In this document: in pieces, positions 37,084 to 45,689 of the stretch
Layout of the letters: the number at the start of each line of letters is the position of its first letter
Numbering within the stretch: position 1 is the first letter of the stretch
The notes under the pieces: model-generated
Told to the model about the DNA's origin: nothing
The model's database searches: none
The model's input: only the letters and a program-made list of their open reading frames with translations
Assembly (NCBI GenBank): GCA_910580225.1
Contig: CAJTXE010000010.1
Location: 1 to 64,000, forward strand
Direction: 5' to 3'
DNA from: an uncultured Acetatifactor sp.
GTDB taxonomy: Bacteria; Bacillota; Clostridia; Lachnospirales; Lachnospiraceae
Length of the DNA: 64,000 nt
Position numbers and translations under genes: made by a program

Positions 37084-38091
37084 CTATTCCACCTCCAGCG
37101 GATCTGTCCGCATATCCAGGAAAAACGTCGTACCCTCTCCTGGTTCCGACTGCACCCTGATCCTGTGGGACAGTTTCCCGGCTGTCAAACGGCACAGATA
37201 AAGTCCCAGGCCGGTGGATTTTTTATCCGCCCTGCCATTGTATCCGGTAAATCCCTTCTCAAATATCCTGGGCACGTCTTCTGGAGCAATCCCAATACCC
37301 GTGTCGGAAATCCGTAGTATTTTATCCGGCGTAACATCGATCGAAACAGAACCCTCCAGCGTATATTTCACTGCGTTGGACAGCAGCTGTTCAATCACGA
37401 AAAGCAGCCACTTTTCATCCGTAAGCACGGTTATGTCCGTCGGCTCATAACACAGACAGATTCTCTTTCGAATAAACTGGGAGGCATATTTGCGGACTGC
37501 CTGCCGGATGATTCCATCCAGGGCATATTCCTGAAACATAAAATCTGTGGAATCGCTTCCCAGCCGCAGCCAGTTTAAAGCCATCTCCACATACTGTTCG
37601 ATCCGAAACAGTTCTGCCAAAAGCACCCTGTTTTCTTCACAGTCCTCTCCCTGCAGGTTCATACGCATGACCGAAATGGGCGTCTTGATCTGATGTACCC
37701 ATGTAGTGTAGTAATCCATACTTTCTCTGCGCTCATTCTGCCATGCTGTCATGTTGACCTCAAATATGGTTCCCAGCTTCCGGAGCATGTCCTGATAATC
37801 CGTTTCAGCCAGTGTCCCGGGTTTGGGCAGCTCATTCAGAAGGAGCTCCACATTCTCCCCTATCCTGCTCCGCTCCTGATGCTCTTTTTTATAGGAAAAG
37901 AAGCTGACAGCTAAAGCAGGCACCGTACACAGCAGACACAGTCCCCCTGCATACAGCACAGCTTCTGTCTCCAGCCGGTACAGAGAAAAGACAATCGTAA
38001 AAACCGCAATATATACCCCAAACATCAATGCTGTCCACCTGTGCTCCCACAGAAACATCCTCAAAACCGAATACCATTTCTCCTTTTCCAT
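37084..38091 (-). CDS. BceS-type intramembrane-sensing histidine kinase
   Basis: The protein has 335 residues. Two membrane helices near 15-65 with almost no extracellular loop mark an intramembrane-sensing kinase. The phospho-His lies in YYTTWVHQIKTPISVMRM, the N box in EQLLSNAVKYT, and the G boxes in ISDTGIGIAPEDV and STGLGLYLCRL. Such kinases have no sensor of their own and read the transport activity of the BceAB partner. The gene follows the regulator after nine bases. Confidence 0.9.
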   Translation of the reverse strand: MEKEKWYSVLRMFLWEHRWTALMFGVYIAVFTIVFSLYRLETEAVLYAGGLCLLCTVPALAVSFFSYKKEHQERSRIGENVELLLNELPKPGTLAETDYQDMLRKLGTIFEVNMTAWQNERRESMDYYTTWVHQIKTPISVMRMNLQGEDCEENRVLLAELFRIEQYVEMALNWLRLGSDSTDFMFQEYALDGIIRQAVRKYASQFIRKRICLCYEPTDITVLTDEKWLLFVIEQLLSNAVKYTLEGSVSIDVTPDKILRISDTGIGIAPEDVPRIFEKGFTGYNGRADKKSTGLGLYLCRLTAGKLSHRIRVQSEPGEGTTFFLDMRTDPLEVE

Positions 38092-38100
38092 AACGCCTCC

Positions 38101-38772
38101 TCACTGGATGATATAGCCGCTGCCCACTTTGGTGGTAATAAAGTTATCCAGCCCGGCACTCTCCAGCTTTTTCCGCAGTCTGGTAACATTTACGGTCAAT
38201 GTGTTCTCCTCCACATAGGCATCCATCTGCCACAGCCTTGTCATCAGCGTATCACGGCTGACTACTTTTCCCTTACTTTCAAGAAGCGTCTGCAAGATAC
38301 GAAATTCGTTTTTGGTCAGATCCACCTGCTCACCATTGTAAGCCAGGGATGCATTATTCAGATTCAGCACGGCACCTCTGTGCTCCAACACCGGAACCTT
38401 GCCCGCCAGATCGTATGTCCTGCGCAGCACCGCCTGTACCTTTGCCATCAGCACATCCAGATCCACCGGCTTCGGAATAAAGTCATCTCCTCCCATCCCC
38501 ATGGCCATGACGATATTCATATTATCAGATGCGGAAGAAATAAAGACCACCGGCACATTGGAAATCTTTCGAATCTCGCTGCACCAGTGATAACCGTTAA
38601 AGAAAGGCAACATGATATCCATCAAAATCAGATGCGGATCATATTGCGTAAAGGCAGAGAGGATATCCTGAAAATCCCGGACGCACTCTGCCTCGTTTCC
38701 CCATGCCTCCATCTGCTTTTTCATCACATCCGCCATAGCCTGGTCATCCTCAATAATCATAATACGGTACAT
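38101..38772 (-). CDS. BceR-type OmpR/PhoB-family response regulator
   Basis: The protein has 223 residues. The receiver domain has IIEDDQAMAD and acceptor Asp in LILMDIMLPFFNG, with the Lys in DFIPKPVD. The C-terminal winged helix (about 125-220) has LTKNEFRILQTLLESKGKVVSRDTLM and VTRLRKKLES. It probably activates the downstream ABC transporter genes in response to antimicrobial peptides, as in other Bce systems. It is the first gene of the module. Confidence 0.92.
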   Translation of the reverse strand: MYRIMIIEDDQAMADVMKKQMEAWGNEAECVRDFQDILSAFTQYDPHLILMDIMLPFFNGYHWCSEIRKISNVPVVFISSASDNMNIVMAMGMGGDDFIPKPVDLDVLMAKVQAVLRRTYDLAGKVPVLEHRGAVLNLNNASLAYNGEQVDLTKNEFRILQTLLESKGKVVSRDTLMTRLWQMDAYVEENTLTVNVTRLRKKLESAGLDNFITTKVGSGYIIQ

Positions 38773-38853
38773 TTTTTATCTCCCTGCCATTTGTTTTTGC
38801 CAGGCCTTATCCGATTCGGCCTGAATCCTTGCGGTTCCTAAATCTTTCTCCTT

Positions 38854-38882
38854 ACTATAGCACTTTACCATACGAAACACAA
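38854..38882 (-). promoter_or_regulatory. putative promoter of the Bce-type module
   Basis: On the minus strand, TTGTGT (38882-38877) and TATAGT (38859-38854) are spaced by 17 bases. It lies in the divergent region 38773-39075 shared with the lipoprotein gene. No BceR-type inverted repeat was recognised with confidence. Confidence 0.6.
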
Positions 38883-38988
38883 CCCGCACTTTGTCCCTGA
38901 CCTTTCTTGTCTTTTTCCAGGCTGCCGCTGCAAATATAATTGTATCTCCATAAGAACATTAAGAATTCTTAATAACTCAAAAAAGGGA

Positions 38989-39016
38989 TTGAAAATCCCA
39001 AAAAAGGTGCTATAAT
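38989..39016 (+). promoter_or_regulatory. promoter of the small lipoprotein gene
   Basis: TTGAAA (38989-38994) and a consensus TATAAT (39011-39016) are 16 bases apart, about 60 bases before the start codon. The -35 box lies within an inverted repeat GGGATT/AATCCC. Confidence 0.7.
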
Positions 39017-39075
39017 CTATTTTGTTCACTGATAACAGTGAAACTACATAAAAGGAATTAAAGGAGAGATGTAAC

Positions 39076-39483
39076 ATGAAAAAAAGTGTATGGGCAAAAA
39101 TGTTGAGCTTTGCATTGGTGCTTGTATGTGTGGTGGGTCTTGCAGCCTGCGGCGGCGGCGGAGATACCAGCGCAGCAGGAACTTACAAGCTGCAGACCAT
39201 CGAGATGGCTGGTATGACAATGGATTTGCCTCAGCTGGCTGAAGCCGCCGGAGTGTCCGAAGATGAGCTGAAGCTCAATCTGGAACTGAAGGAAGACGGC
39301 ACCTTTGTTTTGGATATGGCTGCTCTTCAGCAGGCCGATATGTCCATGGAAGGAACCTGGGAGCAGAGCGGCAGCAATATCAAGCTGACTGCAGAAGGTT
39401 CCACCACCTCCGCTACCTTGAAAGACGGCGTAATCACAATTGCTGACGACAGCGCAGGCATTTCCATGACTTTCAAGAAATAA
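39076..39483 (+). CDS. small secreted lipoprotein of unknown function
   Basis: The protein has 135 residues. The signal peptide MKKSVWAKMLSFALVLVCVV ends in a lipobox GLAAC, so C25 would be lipidated after cleavage. The mature part (about 110 residues) alternates short beta-like stretches (GTYKLQTIEMAG, GTFVLDMAAL, GTWEQSGSNIKLTAEG, GVITIADD). This resembles DUF4923/lipocalin-like small lipoproteins frequent in Lachnospiraceae; the match is by pattern only. AAAGGAGAGATGTAAC precedes the ATG. It has its own promoter and terminator and is divergent from the Bce module. Confidence 0.85.
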   Translation: MKKSVWAKMLSFALVLVCVVGLAACGGGGDTSAAGTYKLQTIEMAGMTMDLPQLAEAAGVSEDELKLNLELKEDGTFVLDMAALQQADMSMEGTWEQSGSNIKLTAEGSTTSATLKDGVITIADDSAGISMTFKK

Positions 39484-39506
39484 GCTTTTGAATGTATGGT
39501 ACAAAG

Positions 39507-39543
39507 AAGAACCATTATAGGGAAACCTGTAATGGTTCTTTTT
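39507..39543 (+). terminator. intrinsic terminator after the lipoprotein gene
   Basis: AAGAACCATTA (39507-39517) pairs with TAATGGTTCTT (39530-39540), followed by TTT. The convergent SMC gene ends at 39553, so it may stop transcription from both sides. Confidence 0.78.
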
Positions 39544-39552
39544 CTGTCCAGC

Positions 39553-42186
39553 TCAGCGGGTTCTGCCTTCCGTTAAATTACGAATAGCGTCAATTTTTGG
39601 CCCTTCTTCCCCATAAGAAATAAAGCTATATTCTACAAAACTATAATTCCTCAACTTTATTTTTAATAACTTACTAAAATTATGGTCATGCGTACTTATA
39701 ATATAGTTCTTATTTATATGCCTTGATCGAATTAGGGCTCGCACCAAGTCAATAAAAGACACAACATTAATATCATCGAGGCTTTGCACAGGATCATCCA
39801 AAAAAATTTGTTCAAAATTATAGTTCTTAATAGATAGAATTAACCCCAGAAAAATACTTAATGACAAGACATTCATTTGTGCTTCGCTGAAAATATTATC
39901 CAAATAAATATCATTATCTTCTGCTGCTAAAATACTGGTTTCCTCTTTTAAAATTTTTAAGTTTAACTCGCGAAAATATGGATGGGGATTAATCTTTCCA
40001 TAAATCCAATTTATCATCTGGTTATTTTCAATCATGGTTTCTAAAAAATTATTTTTTAATTCTTTACTATTCTCATTAATAATTTTGCGAAAACCAATTG
40101 CATCCTCGAGCAATAGAACTTTATTTTTCAATTTCTCTTGTTTTCTACACTTTTCCTCATATTGTAATAAAATATACTGATTTTCTGTACCAATATCATA
40201 CTCCAAAATTGTACTTATGCATCCTAATATTTTGTATAAAAGATTTCGTTTCCTAAAAAAAGACATAATTTGTTTCTTCTCATCCGCTCTTACAAAATCT
40301 TTAATACCGTCTGTTTGAAACTTCAAACGCAAAACACGCTCTATTTTTGATTTTTGGTTTTCTTTTTTCTTAATCAAATCATCAAGTTCTCCACTATCAA
40401 ACTGATACATCCTTGCAAAATCATCAATAGTGTTTATTTTAGACGAAATCATCGACATCTGTGTTCCGCATTTGTAAAGCGCCTCTTCGTTACACCTTAT
40501 TCTTACATCACATTCCTGAAAAATATAATCTTTTATTCGCTTTATCTCTTTCTTCAAATTTTCTAAATGCATCTGGTATTTATCCCTAATACTGATATTA
40601 ACTTTCTCCTTAAAATAGAGCAAACGTTGTTCCTGCTTAACTAACTCATCATTTTTTTCCTTTAAATCAAGATTGCCATCTGCTATTTTTGCACTAAGCA
40701 GTGCAAGCAACTCATCTTTTCCCTTCTGCCCATCCTTTATAAATTCAGTTCCTCCACAAACAGGACAACTATCAATTTCACTTTGTTTATTTACAAAACT
40801 TTGAACCTGCAGCAACAATTCCTTTTGTTCTGTATAAATGCCTTGTACTTTTTTAATATACTGTTTTTTCATTATAAGCGCATTTTCATAATTTTTCAGG
40901 AATCCCACATATTTTTCGCTTCGGCGCATTTCTCTTTCAATATCATATTCATTGTAATCATAATTTCCTATATCTGAAAATTGATTTCCATCGATTTCTA
41001 TTTTTTTGAGAATAGCTATATATGTCTCATATTGCCTTTTTTCATTATTCGTTATTCCAATCTCTGTATTATCTGAAATCGGCTTTGGTATCAACACATT
41101 TATTTCAGTATTTTGCTTTATTAATCTTAACTGGTCAATGCCTCTTCGATATGTATCCTGTAAGCTACCTAAATATTTTTTTTGCTCTTGTAATTGCTTT
41201 GAATCTGTTTCCTGTAACAAATTGGCACCATTTAAGAAGCGTTCTATTTGAAACAGCTCATACTGCAATCTATATTTAGCTGCTTCTGTAATGCAGTTCA
41301 ATACTTCAGACTTTTGTTGTTCCAAATTCTCCTTAAGCAATTTTATCTTGCTGAAAGAATCAATCAATGAATTTAGTGTATCACTTGATAAAGGAAGGTT
41401 ATGTCGCAAACCTGTGTGCACTAATGCTTCCTGAAAAGAATTTAATTCTAACATTAAAGATATAATCTTTTCTTCATATTGTTTAATTGTTCCCCATTTA
41501 TTACTTTGAAATACGTTATCAATTCTTTCAATCTCTTTTATCAAATTATCATATTCATGCTGAAACAGCTCATACCTGGATTTTAGCTTTTTCCTGTTCT
41601 TTGAATCTGATTCCTTCACAATATCATCCAAAAATTTCAATCCCATGAATTCAAGTAATGAACTTGTCCTGTCCTTTGCTTTCGTTGATTTCACAAAATC
41701 TGTATTTTTATTTTGTCCGTTAAAACTTAATCTCAGAATTTGCTCCGGCGTTTGACCAGTCCCTTGTTTTAATATTATATCAATATCTTCTTGCTTTATT
41801 TCTTTTTCATTTAAATCCGTAGCAATATCGAAATAATTATGTACATCCAATGAATCACATTTTGTTCTCCTTATAATTCCCCAACCATTATCAAAAACAA
41901 TGCAGACAACGATTTCCCTGTCCCGCTTTTGCTTAGTACTCTGAAATTTTAAATAAGAACTCTTTTTCATGGTATTTTTTTCATAAACTGTATTATGCAA
42001 TCCTTTAATCTTTCCTGTAATACACCATTCGATTGCTTCAAAAAATCCTGTTTTTCCAAACCCATTATATCCGGAAAAAATCACGACTTCTGCATCATCC
42101 AGATGGTCAAATCGATACATTCCATCGTTTGTATTGTTTTCTCCATAGCCCCTAAAATTCTTTATATATACTTCCGCAATCCTCAT
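39553..42186 (-). CDS. lmuB: Rad50-like SMC ATPase of a Lamassu-type defence system
   Basis: The protein has 877 residues. The N-terminal ATPase half begins RIAEVYIKNFRGYG and has Walker A GYNGFGKT at 39-46. Long Lys/Glu-rich coiled-coil stretches (about 190-770) surround a zinc-hook motif CPVCGG at 474-479. The C-terminal half has the signature FSEAQMNVLSLSIFLGL and Walker B QIFLDDPVQSLDDINVV, followed by the His switch STHDHNFSKLL. In Lamassu/DdmABC systems the SMC subunit recognises DNA features such as ends or hairpins and releases the effector. Order, overlap with lmuC and the zinc hook fit this role; an isolated Rad50-like repair ATPase is the alternative. The gene is visibly A/T-rich compared with its flanks, a sign of transfer. 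Confidence 0.8.
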   Translation of the reverse strand: MRIAEVYIKNFRGYGENNTNDGMYRFDHLDDAEVVIFSGYNGFGKTGFFEAIEWCITGKIKGLHNTVYEKNTMKKSSYLKFQSTKQKRDREIVVCIVFDNGWGIIRRTKCDSLDVHNYFDIATDLNEKEIKQEDIDIILKQGTGQTPEQILRLSFNGQNKNTDFVKSTKAKDRTSSLLEFMGLKFLDDIVKESDSKNRKKLKSRYELFQHEYDNLIKEIERIDNVFQSNKWGTIKQYEEKIISLMLELNSFQEALVHTGLRHNLPLSSDTLNSLIDSFSKIKLLKENLEQQKSEVLNCITEAAKYRLQYELFQIERFLNGANLLQETDSKQLQEQKKYLGSLQDTYRRGIDQLRLIKQNTEINVLIPKPISDNTEIGITNNEKRQYETYIAILKKIEIDGNQFSDIGNYDYNEYDIEREMRRSEKYVGFLKNYENALIMKKQYIKKVQGIYTEQKELLLQVQSFVNKQSEIDSCPVCGGTEFIKDGQKGKDELLALLSAKIADGNLDLKEKNDELVKQEQRLLYFKEKVNISIRDKYQMHLENLKKEIKRIKDYIFQECDVRIRCNEEALYKCGTQMSMISSKINTIDDFARMYQFDSGELDDLIKKKENQKSKIERVLRLKFQTDGIKDFVRADEKKQIMSFFRKRNLLYKILGCISTILEYDIGTENQYILLQYEEKCRKQEKLKNKVLLLEDAIGFRKIINENSKELKNNFLETMIENNQMINWIYGKINPHPYFRELNLKILKEETSILAAEDNDIYLDNIFSEAQMNVLSLSIFLGLILSIKNYNFEQIFLDDPVQSLDDINVVSFIDLVRALIRSRHINKNYIISTHDHNFSKLLKIKLRNYSFVEYSFISYGEEGPKIDAIRNLTEGRTR

Positions 42187-42191
42187 CTGTA

Positions 42192-42779
42192 CTATTCTCC
42201 ATATTCATCCGCATTTATTTTATTCAAAAAATCCAAAATATCCTGACAAGTACGAATTTGGAAATTCTCTACAAATCTCTTTCCTTCATTCTCTGCATCG
42301 CATATTCTTTTGCAATTGTCTCCATCTGTAAATTTGTACTGTATTTTTGCAATTACACTATCAATATAGTGTTCTGGATATAAAAAACGAAAAATTGTTT
42401 CTGCTGCCTTTTCCACATTGTCTTCTTGAATCAAATATTTCTTGGAATATTTTTTATCTCTTTGCAGCATATAAACCTGTTCTTCATCAACAAATTTTTC
42501 TTTATCCGTCAACACATATAAAATATAAACGTCCCATAAAATTTGGCGCATGGTATATTGACCATACTTTTCCACTTTATTTTCCTCTGCCTCCATTCGC
42601 CGCTGATTGATCATTTCCATAATCTCATTATTAATCTGATCCGCCCTGGATGCAGAATAAGAATTTAAAGGTGCCAGTATTACAATACGATCGCTGTCTC
42701 TAATCCTAATTCTATCTTCACCCCATTGTTCCATCTCAATTCCTTTGCTTTTCAGTATATCGGCTAAATTTTTTTGCAT
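42192..42779 (-). CDS. lmuC: middle component (LmuC-like) of the Lamassu-type system
   Basis: The protein has 195 residues, is highly charged and probably helical at both ends. No enzyme motif is visible. Its position between a nuclease-like and an SMC gene, 16-base overlap with the former and 5-base gap to the latter match the small ABC-three-component middle subunit. In solved Lamassu complexes that subunit bridges LmuA and LmuB. GGAGGAGG lies ahead of the ATG. The assignment rests mainly on context, since sequences of this subunit diverge strongly. Confidence 0.65.
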   Translation of the reverse strand: MQKNLADILKSKGIEMEQWGEDRIRIRDSDRIVILAPLNSYSASRADQINNEIMEMINQRRMEAEENKVEKYGQYTMRQILWDVYILYVLTDKEKFVDEEQVYMLQRDKKYSKKYLIQEDNVEKAAETIFRFLYPEHYIDSVIAKIQYKFTDGDNCKRICDAENEGKRFVENFQIRTCQDILDFLNKINADEYGE

Positions 42780-44284
42780 AAATTTCCTCCTCCGTATTTA
42801 AATTTATTGTATCCCGTTTGATCATTAATATCTAAACATCTTGTGCATTTATAATTCATGCTGCAAAACAGTAGATAGTCATTATAATTCTCATCTGTCT
42901 GTGTAATATTATAGACTTCAGGATTCAAAACACCTTTACATGGTTCTCCATTATCTTTATATTCAGCATCTACTATAAAAACCTGATTCTCATTTATGTT
43001 GGCATTTCTCTGATACATCCTTATCAATTCTGCAACAATTCTATCCATCGTTCGATATGCACTGCTAAATGATTTTTTATACGAACACTCAATAAAATTA
43101 CGCACTCTTATATTATTTATACTCTTCTGGCAAAGAATCTCTATGTCATTTATTTTTAAATGCTCTTTTGTCATTATAATTGACAAAGCGTATACTATTT
43201 TTATCAAAATTATACTGATATCTGCAACTGGATTGGCTTTCAGCTGATATGATTGTATAAAAGACATATACCCATCTGGACTTGCCATTTTTGTTAACAT
43301 TATTTCTTGCACAAATTTATAATTTTCTTCTAACGCATCTCTTTCTGTAGATGATGCTCTATTCTTAATATCCTCTCTTATCTCCTCTTCTTCTCTCTGC
43401 ATGGATTGTAAACAAGCAAATATTTGATATTTTGAAATATGTTTTTCTTCTATTTTTTGATAATTCTTTATTATATTGACATAATCTGCACTTGTAACTC
43501 TCTTACTGCTATTATTTTGACTATTTAATAAAATGACATCCAAAAAATAATCTATCATTTTATTAATCACAATATCACATTCTTCTGTTTCTAATGGCTT
43601 CAAGCCAATTTTACAAATTGTATCATTAATATTTTTCATAATGTCAGTTCGAATTTCTGATATATATGCCCGCTTTTTCTTGTGTGCAAAAGAAAAATTT
43701 AATAATTTTATAAAGTCTTTATAGGTAATCTTCGTATTTGTAACTGCATAGTCTTCATATTGATATTTACCAGTACCACTTAAGGTTTCTTCAACAAGCA
43801 AGTCAATATATTTCCTGTTATCCTTCTCTGCTCTCTTTTGTATATACAAATCAGCACAAAACTTTTCAAATGCTTTTTTATATGGTCCGTCCACACTTTT
43901 TCGCAATATGCATTCCTTTATGTAATTTTCTTCTGTGCCATTCGTACCCCAATTTTCAAAAAAAAGTTTACAGCTTTGTGTAGGTGCTGCATTTGTTGAA
44001 AAAACGAGTTTTTCAATATTTTTATCATCTGATTTGTAAAAATTATAAATTGTCTTAACTATGTCTTCTGCATATTTTCCAAAATTGTCTTGATGCAATT
44101 TCGCCTCAATGTTTACAACTCCTTTTGAAACAGTAATAACATTAACATCTGCACCGGTTTCTACACCTACTTCTTCAACTTCACCATACCTTGAAACTTC
44201 CTTACATGCCAAAAGAATTTGATAATAGAATCCGGCAATAGATCCCGGAACATCTGTACTTCGTTTTCTATCTAGTTCAGCCAT
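42764..44284 (-). CDS. lmuA: Cap4-like nuclease effector of the Lamassu-type system
   Basis: The protein has 506 residues. The N-terminus (about 10-200) matches the DUF4297/Cap4 dsDNA endonuclease pattern: RSTDVPGSIAGFYYQILLA, then a PD-(D/E)XK-like core with D46 in GADVNVI and E60-x-K62 in VNIEAKLHQ, then KTIYNFYK and KLVFSTNAAP. The C-terminal part lacks the SAVED sensor of CBASS Cap4, which agrees with control by an SMC subunit rather than a cyclic nucleotide. Cysteines near the end (FCSMNYKCTRC, GGNLC) could bind zinc. It is the first gene of the operon, with GGGAGG before the ATG. Predicted action: DNA cleavage once invading DNA is sensed. Confidence 0.75.
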   Translation of the reverse strand: MAELDRKRSTDVPGSIAGFYYQILLACKEVSRYGEVEEVGVETGADVNVITVSKGVVNIEAKLHQDNFGKYAEDIVKTIYNFYKSDDKNIEKLVFSTNAAPTQSCKLFFENWGTNGTEENYIKECILRKSVDGPYKKAFEKFCADLYIQKRAEKDNRKYIDLLVEETLSGTGKYQYEDYAVTNTKITYKDFIKLLNFSFAHKKKRAYISEIRTDIMKNINDTICKIGLKPLETEECDIVINKMIDYFLDVILLNSQNNSSKRVTSADYVNIIKNYQKIEEKHISKYQIFACLQSMQREEEEIREDIKNRASSTERDALEENYKFVQEIMLTKMASPDGYMSFIQSYQLKANPVADISIILIKIVYALSIIMTKEHLKINDIEILCQKSINNIRVRNFIECSYKKSFSSAYRTMDRIVAELIRMYQRNANINENQVFIVDAEYKDNGEPCKGVLNPEVYNITQTDENYNDYLLFCSMNYKCTRCLDINDQTGYNKFKYGGGNLCKKI

Positions 44285-44625
44285 TTAATACCTCCCTCGC
44301 TATATCAACTATTTTAGACGTCTTCCAGACCCTTGTCCCAAATTATTTTATAAAAATATTGCCTATGAGGATATCATAAGCATAATTGATGAAACAGTAA
44401 TACAATGCCATATTTACAGCCGGAAGCATATGCACTTTTACCTTCCACTGTATCTTTCACTATTCTAAATGACAAACAGCCTTTCTTAAATCTATAATAA
44501 AGTGAATAAATTTGAAATCTTTACCAAATACAGATTAAAATATATTATTGATACAATCTACTTTTAAAGCCTATATGACCTTTAAGATGGTATGCCGCAT
44601 TTGCCTATATTTTAGCTCGCCTCTT
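44285..44625. other. gene-free A/T-rich spacer between the defence operon and the prophage-like genes
   Basis: About 340 bases without a supported gene. It must hold the promoter of the Lamassu-type operon (minus strand), but no box pair stands out clearly; TTGGGA-N17-TCTAAA near 44300-44345 is a weak candidate. No tRNA, integrase gene, attachment-site repeat or clear terminator is visible. The left border of the prophage-like element may lie here or beyond the defence genes. Confidence 0.5.
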
Positions 44626-44748
44626 TTACTGTTCATAATCATCAGGGTCATACTTCTCCGGGAAGAACTCCGCGTATGCTTCTCTTGACGCGCTATCTTC
44701 ATCCCACCCAAGTTCCAGGAGCTCATTTAGCCGGTCAAGATAGCTCAT
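44626..44748 (-). CDS. small acidic prophage protein, 40 residues
   Basis: The ATG at 44748 has AAAGGAGG seven bases upstream. The product starts MSYLDRLNELLELGWDED and ends with an acidic, tyrosine-containing tail. Its ATG overlaps the stop of the preceding gene (ATGA), which supports real translation. No function is recognised. It is the last gene of the leftward block. Confidence 0.65.
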   Translation of the reverse strand: MSYLDRLNELLELGWDEDSASREAYAEFFPEKYDPDDYEQ

Positions 44749-44912
44749 GCCGTGGCCTCCTTTCCAGCGAACATCTCGCACGGCTCGCTGTCATTCTTGC
44801 CGTAGAAACTCGTGTCATCATCGGCTGACACTTCAATGCCGAGCGCGTCACACAGACAGTCGCCATTGCACACATCATTTGGCTTACAGTGCCTACATTC
44901 TCCACATTTCAT
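44745..44912 (-). CDS. small cysteine-rich prophage protein, 55 residues
   Basis: The product has CGECRHC near residue 3 and CNGDCLC near residue 15, seven cysteines in the first 21 residues, which suggests metal binding. AAGGACG lies ahead of the ATG at 44912. It is coupled to the next gene by a 4-base overlap. Function unknown. Confidence 0.65.
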   Translation of the reverse strand: MKCGECRHCKPNDVCNGDCLCDALGIEVSADDDTSFYGKNDSEPCEMFAGKEATA

Positions 44913-44987
44913 ATTGTCGTCCTTTCTGCCCTGCCATTGTCAGCACCGGTGGGGCGGTTCCGGTGGACGGGCTGCTGCCCGTTTCGG

Positions 44988-45185
44988 CTATGTAATTTGT
45001 TCCCAGTTCTCATCGAATAAAACTGCAAACGGCTGATTAGTTGTGTAGTCCCTCCGTACTTCAGCGAAGCTCGCTCTGTCCTCGCAGGAAGAAAGCTCAA
45101 TGTCTTTCATGTGCGCCCCGTCTGTAAATGTTTTTCTGATTGGGACGGAACCGAAATCAATCGTTTCGATGTAAGCTGTATACAT
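44988..45185 (-). CDS. hypothetical prophage protein, 65 residues
   Basis: AAGGAGG stands eight bases before the ATG at 45185. The product (MYTAYIETIDFGSVPIRKTF at the start) has no recognised domain. It follows the 110-residue gene after only 15 bases, and both products begin with MYT and a beta-strand-like stretch. They belong to the same transcript from the promoter at 45581-45609. Confidence 0.7.
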   Translation of the reverse strand: MYTAYIETIDFGSVPIRKTFTDGAHMKDIELSSCEDRASFAEVRRDYTTNQPFAVLFDENWEQIT

Positions 45186-45200
45186 TTTTCCCTCCTTGCT

Positions 45201-45533
45201 TTACCCTACGGTGAATGGTACGCACGGGTAACTCGGAACGTCATCATATTTGAATTCGCAGCCGTTCAGCTTTTCCGGTTCTTCAACCTGGCGGAGAAGC
45301 CATTCTGCATCATATGGATTTTCTGCTTTTGTATGGCTCTCTAAGAACCAGTCCCTGCAATCTTTGACGAGCTTTCTGAGGGCGATTACCTCATCCTTTG
45401 TTGTCGCATCTATCGCTGCTTCAAAGGGATGCTTTTTGCTTTCTTTCAGCCATCCGTTTACTGCACCCCACGGGGTCTTGTATGTTTTGTTTACGAGCAT
45501 TTCCAATCCGTTTGTAACTGTCACTGTATACAT
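45201..45533 (-). CDS. hypothetical prophage protein, 110 residues
   Basis: AAGGAGG precedes the ATG at 45533. The product begins with a short strand (MYTVTVTNGLEMLVN), continues with a helical basic middle and ends with an acidic, aromatic tail. No family is recognised. It is the first gene after the strong promoter at 45581-45609, so it leads a small operon with the genes down to 44626. Confidence 0.75.
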   Translation of the reverse strand: MYTVTVTNGLEMLVNKTYKTPWGAVNGWLKESKKHPFEAAIDATTKDEVIALRKLVKDCRDWFLESHTKAENPYDAEWLLRQVEEPEKLNGCEFKYDDVPSYPCVPFTVG

Positions 45534-45580
45534 TTTATTTCCTCCTTGACTGTCGGGCTTTTATTTTTCCTCACATTCTT

Positions 45581-45609
45581 ATTTTAACACTTTTAGTCGT
45601 TTTTGTCAA
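45581..45609 (-). promoter_or_regulatory. strong promoter inside the leftward prophage block
   Basis: On the minus strand, a consensus TTGACA (45609-45604) and TAAAAT (45586-45581) are separated by 17 bases in an A/T-rich stretch. It drives the small genes 45533 to 44626 separately from the long block upstream. Confidence 0.8.
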
Positions 45610-45647
45610 TATTTTTCGGAAAAATTTTCGGGAAAAAATTCCTATAG

Positions 45648-45685
45648 TAAAGAAACAGCGGCAGACCGTAAACCGGCTGCCGCTG
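45648..45685 (-). terminator. intrinsic terminator after the MazF-like gene
   Basis: CAGCGGCAG (45656-45664) pairs with CTGCCGCTG (45677-45685) around a 12-base loop; the minus-strand transcript goes on as TTTCTTT. It begins just after the toxin-like gene stop. Confidence 0.75.
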
Positions 45686-45689
45686 CCTG

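Noticed and set aside
39553..44284. CBASS system reading because of the Cap4-like domain
   Set aside because: No cyclase (CD-NTase) gene and no SAVED domain are present; the SMC and small subunit fit Lamassu instead.
44285..44625. attachment site of the prophage-like element
   Set aside because: No direct repeat, tRNA gene end or integrase is visible, and the right end of the element lies outside the window.
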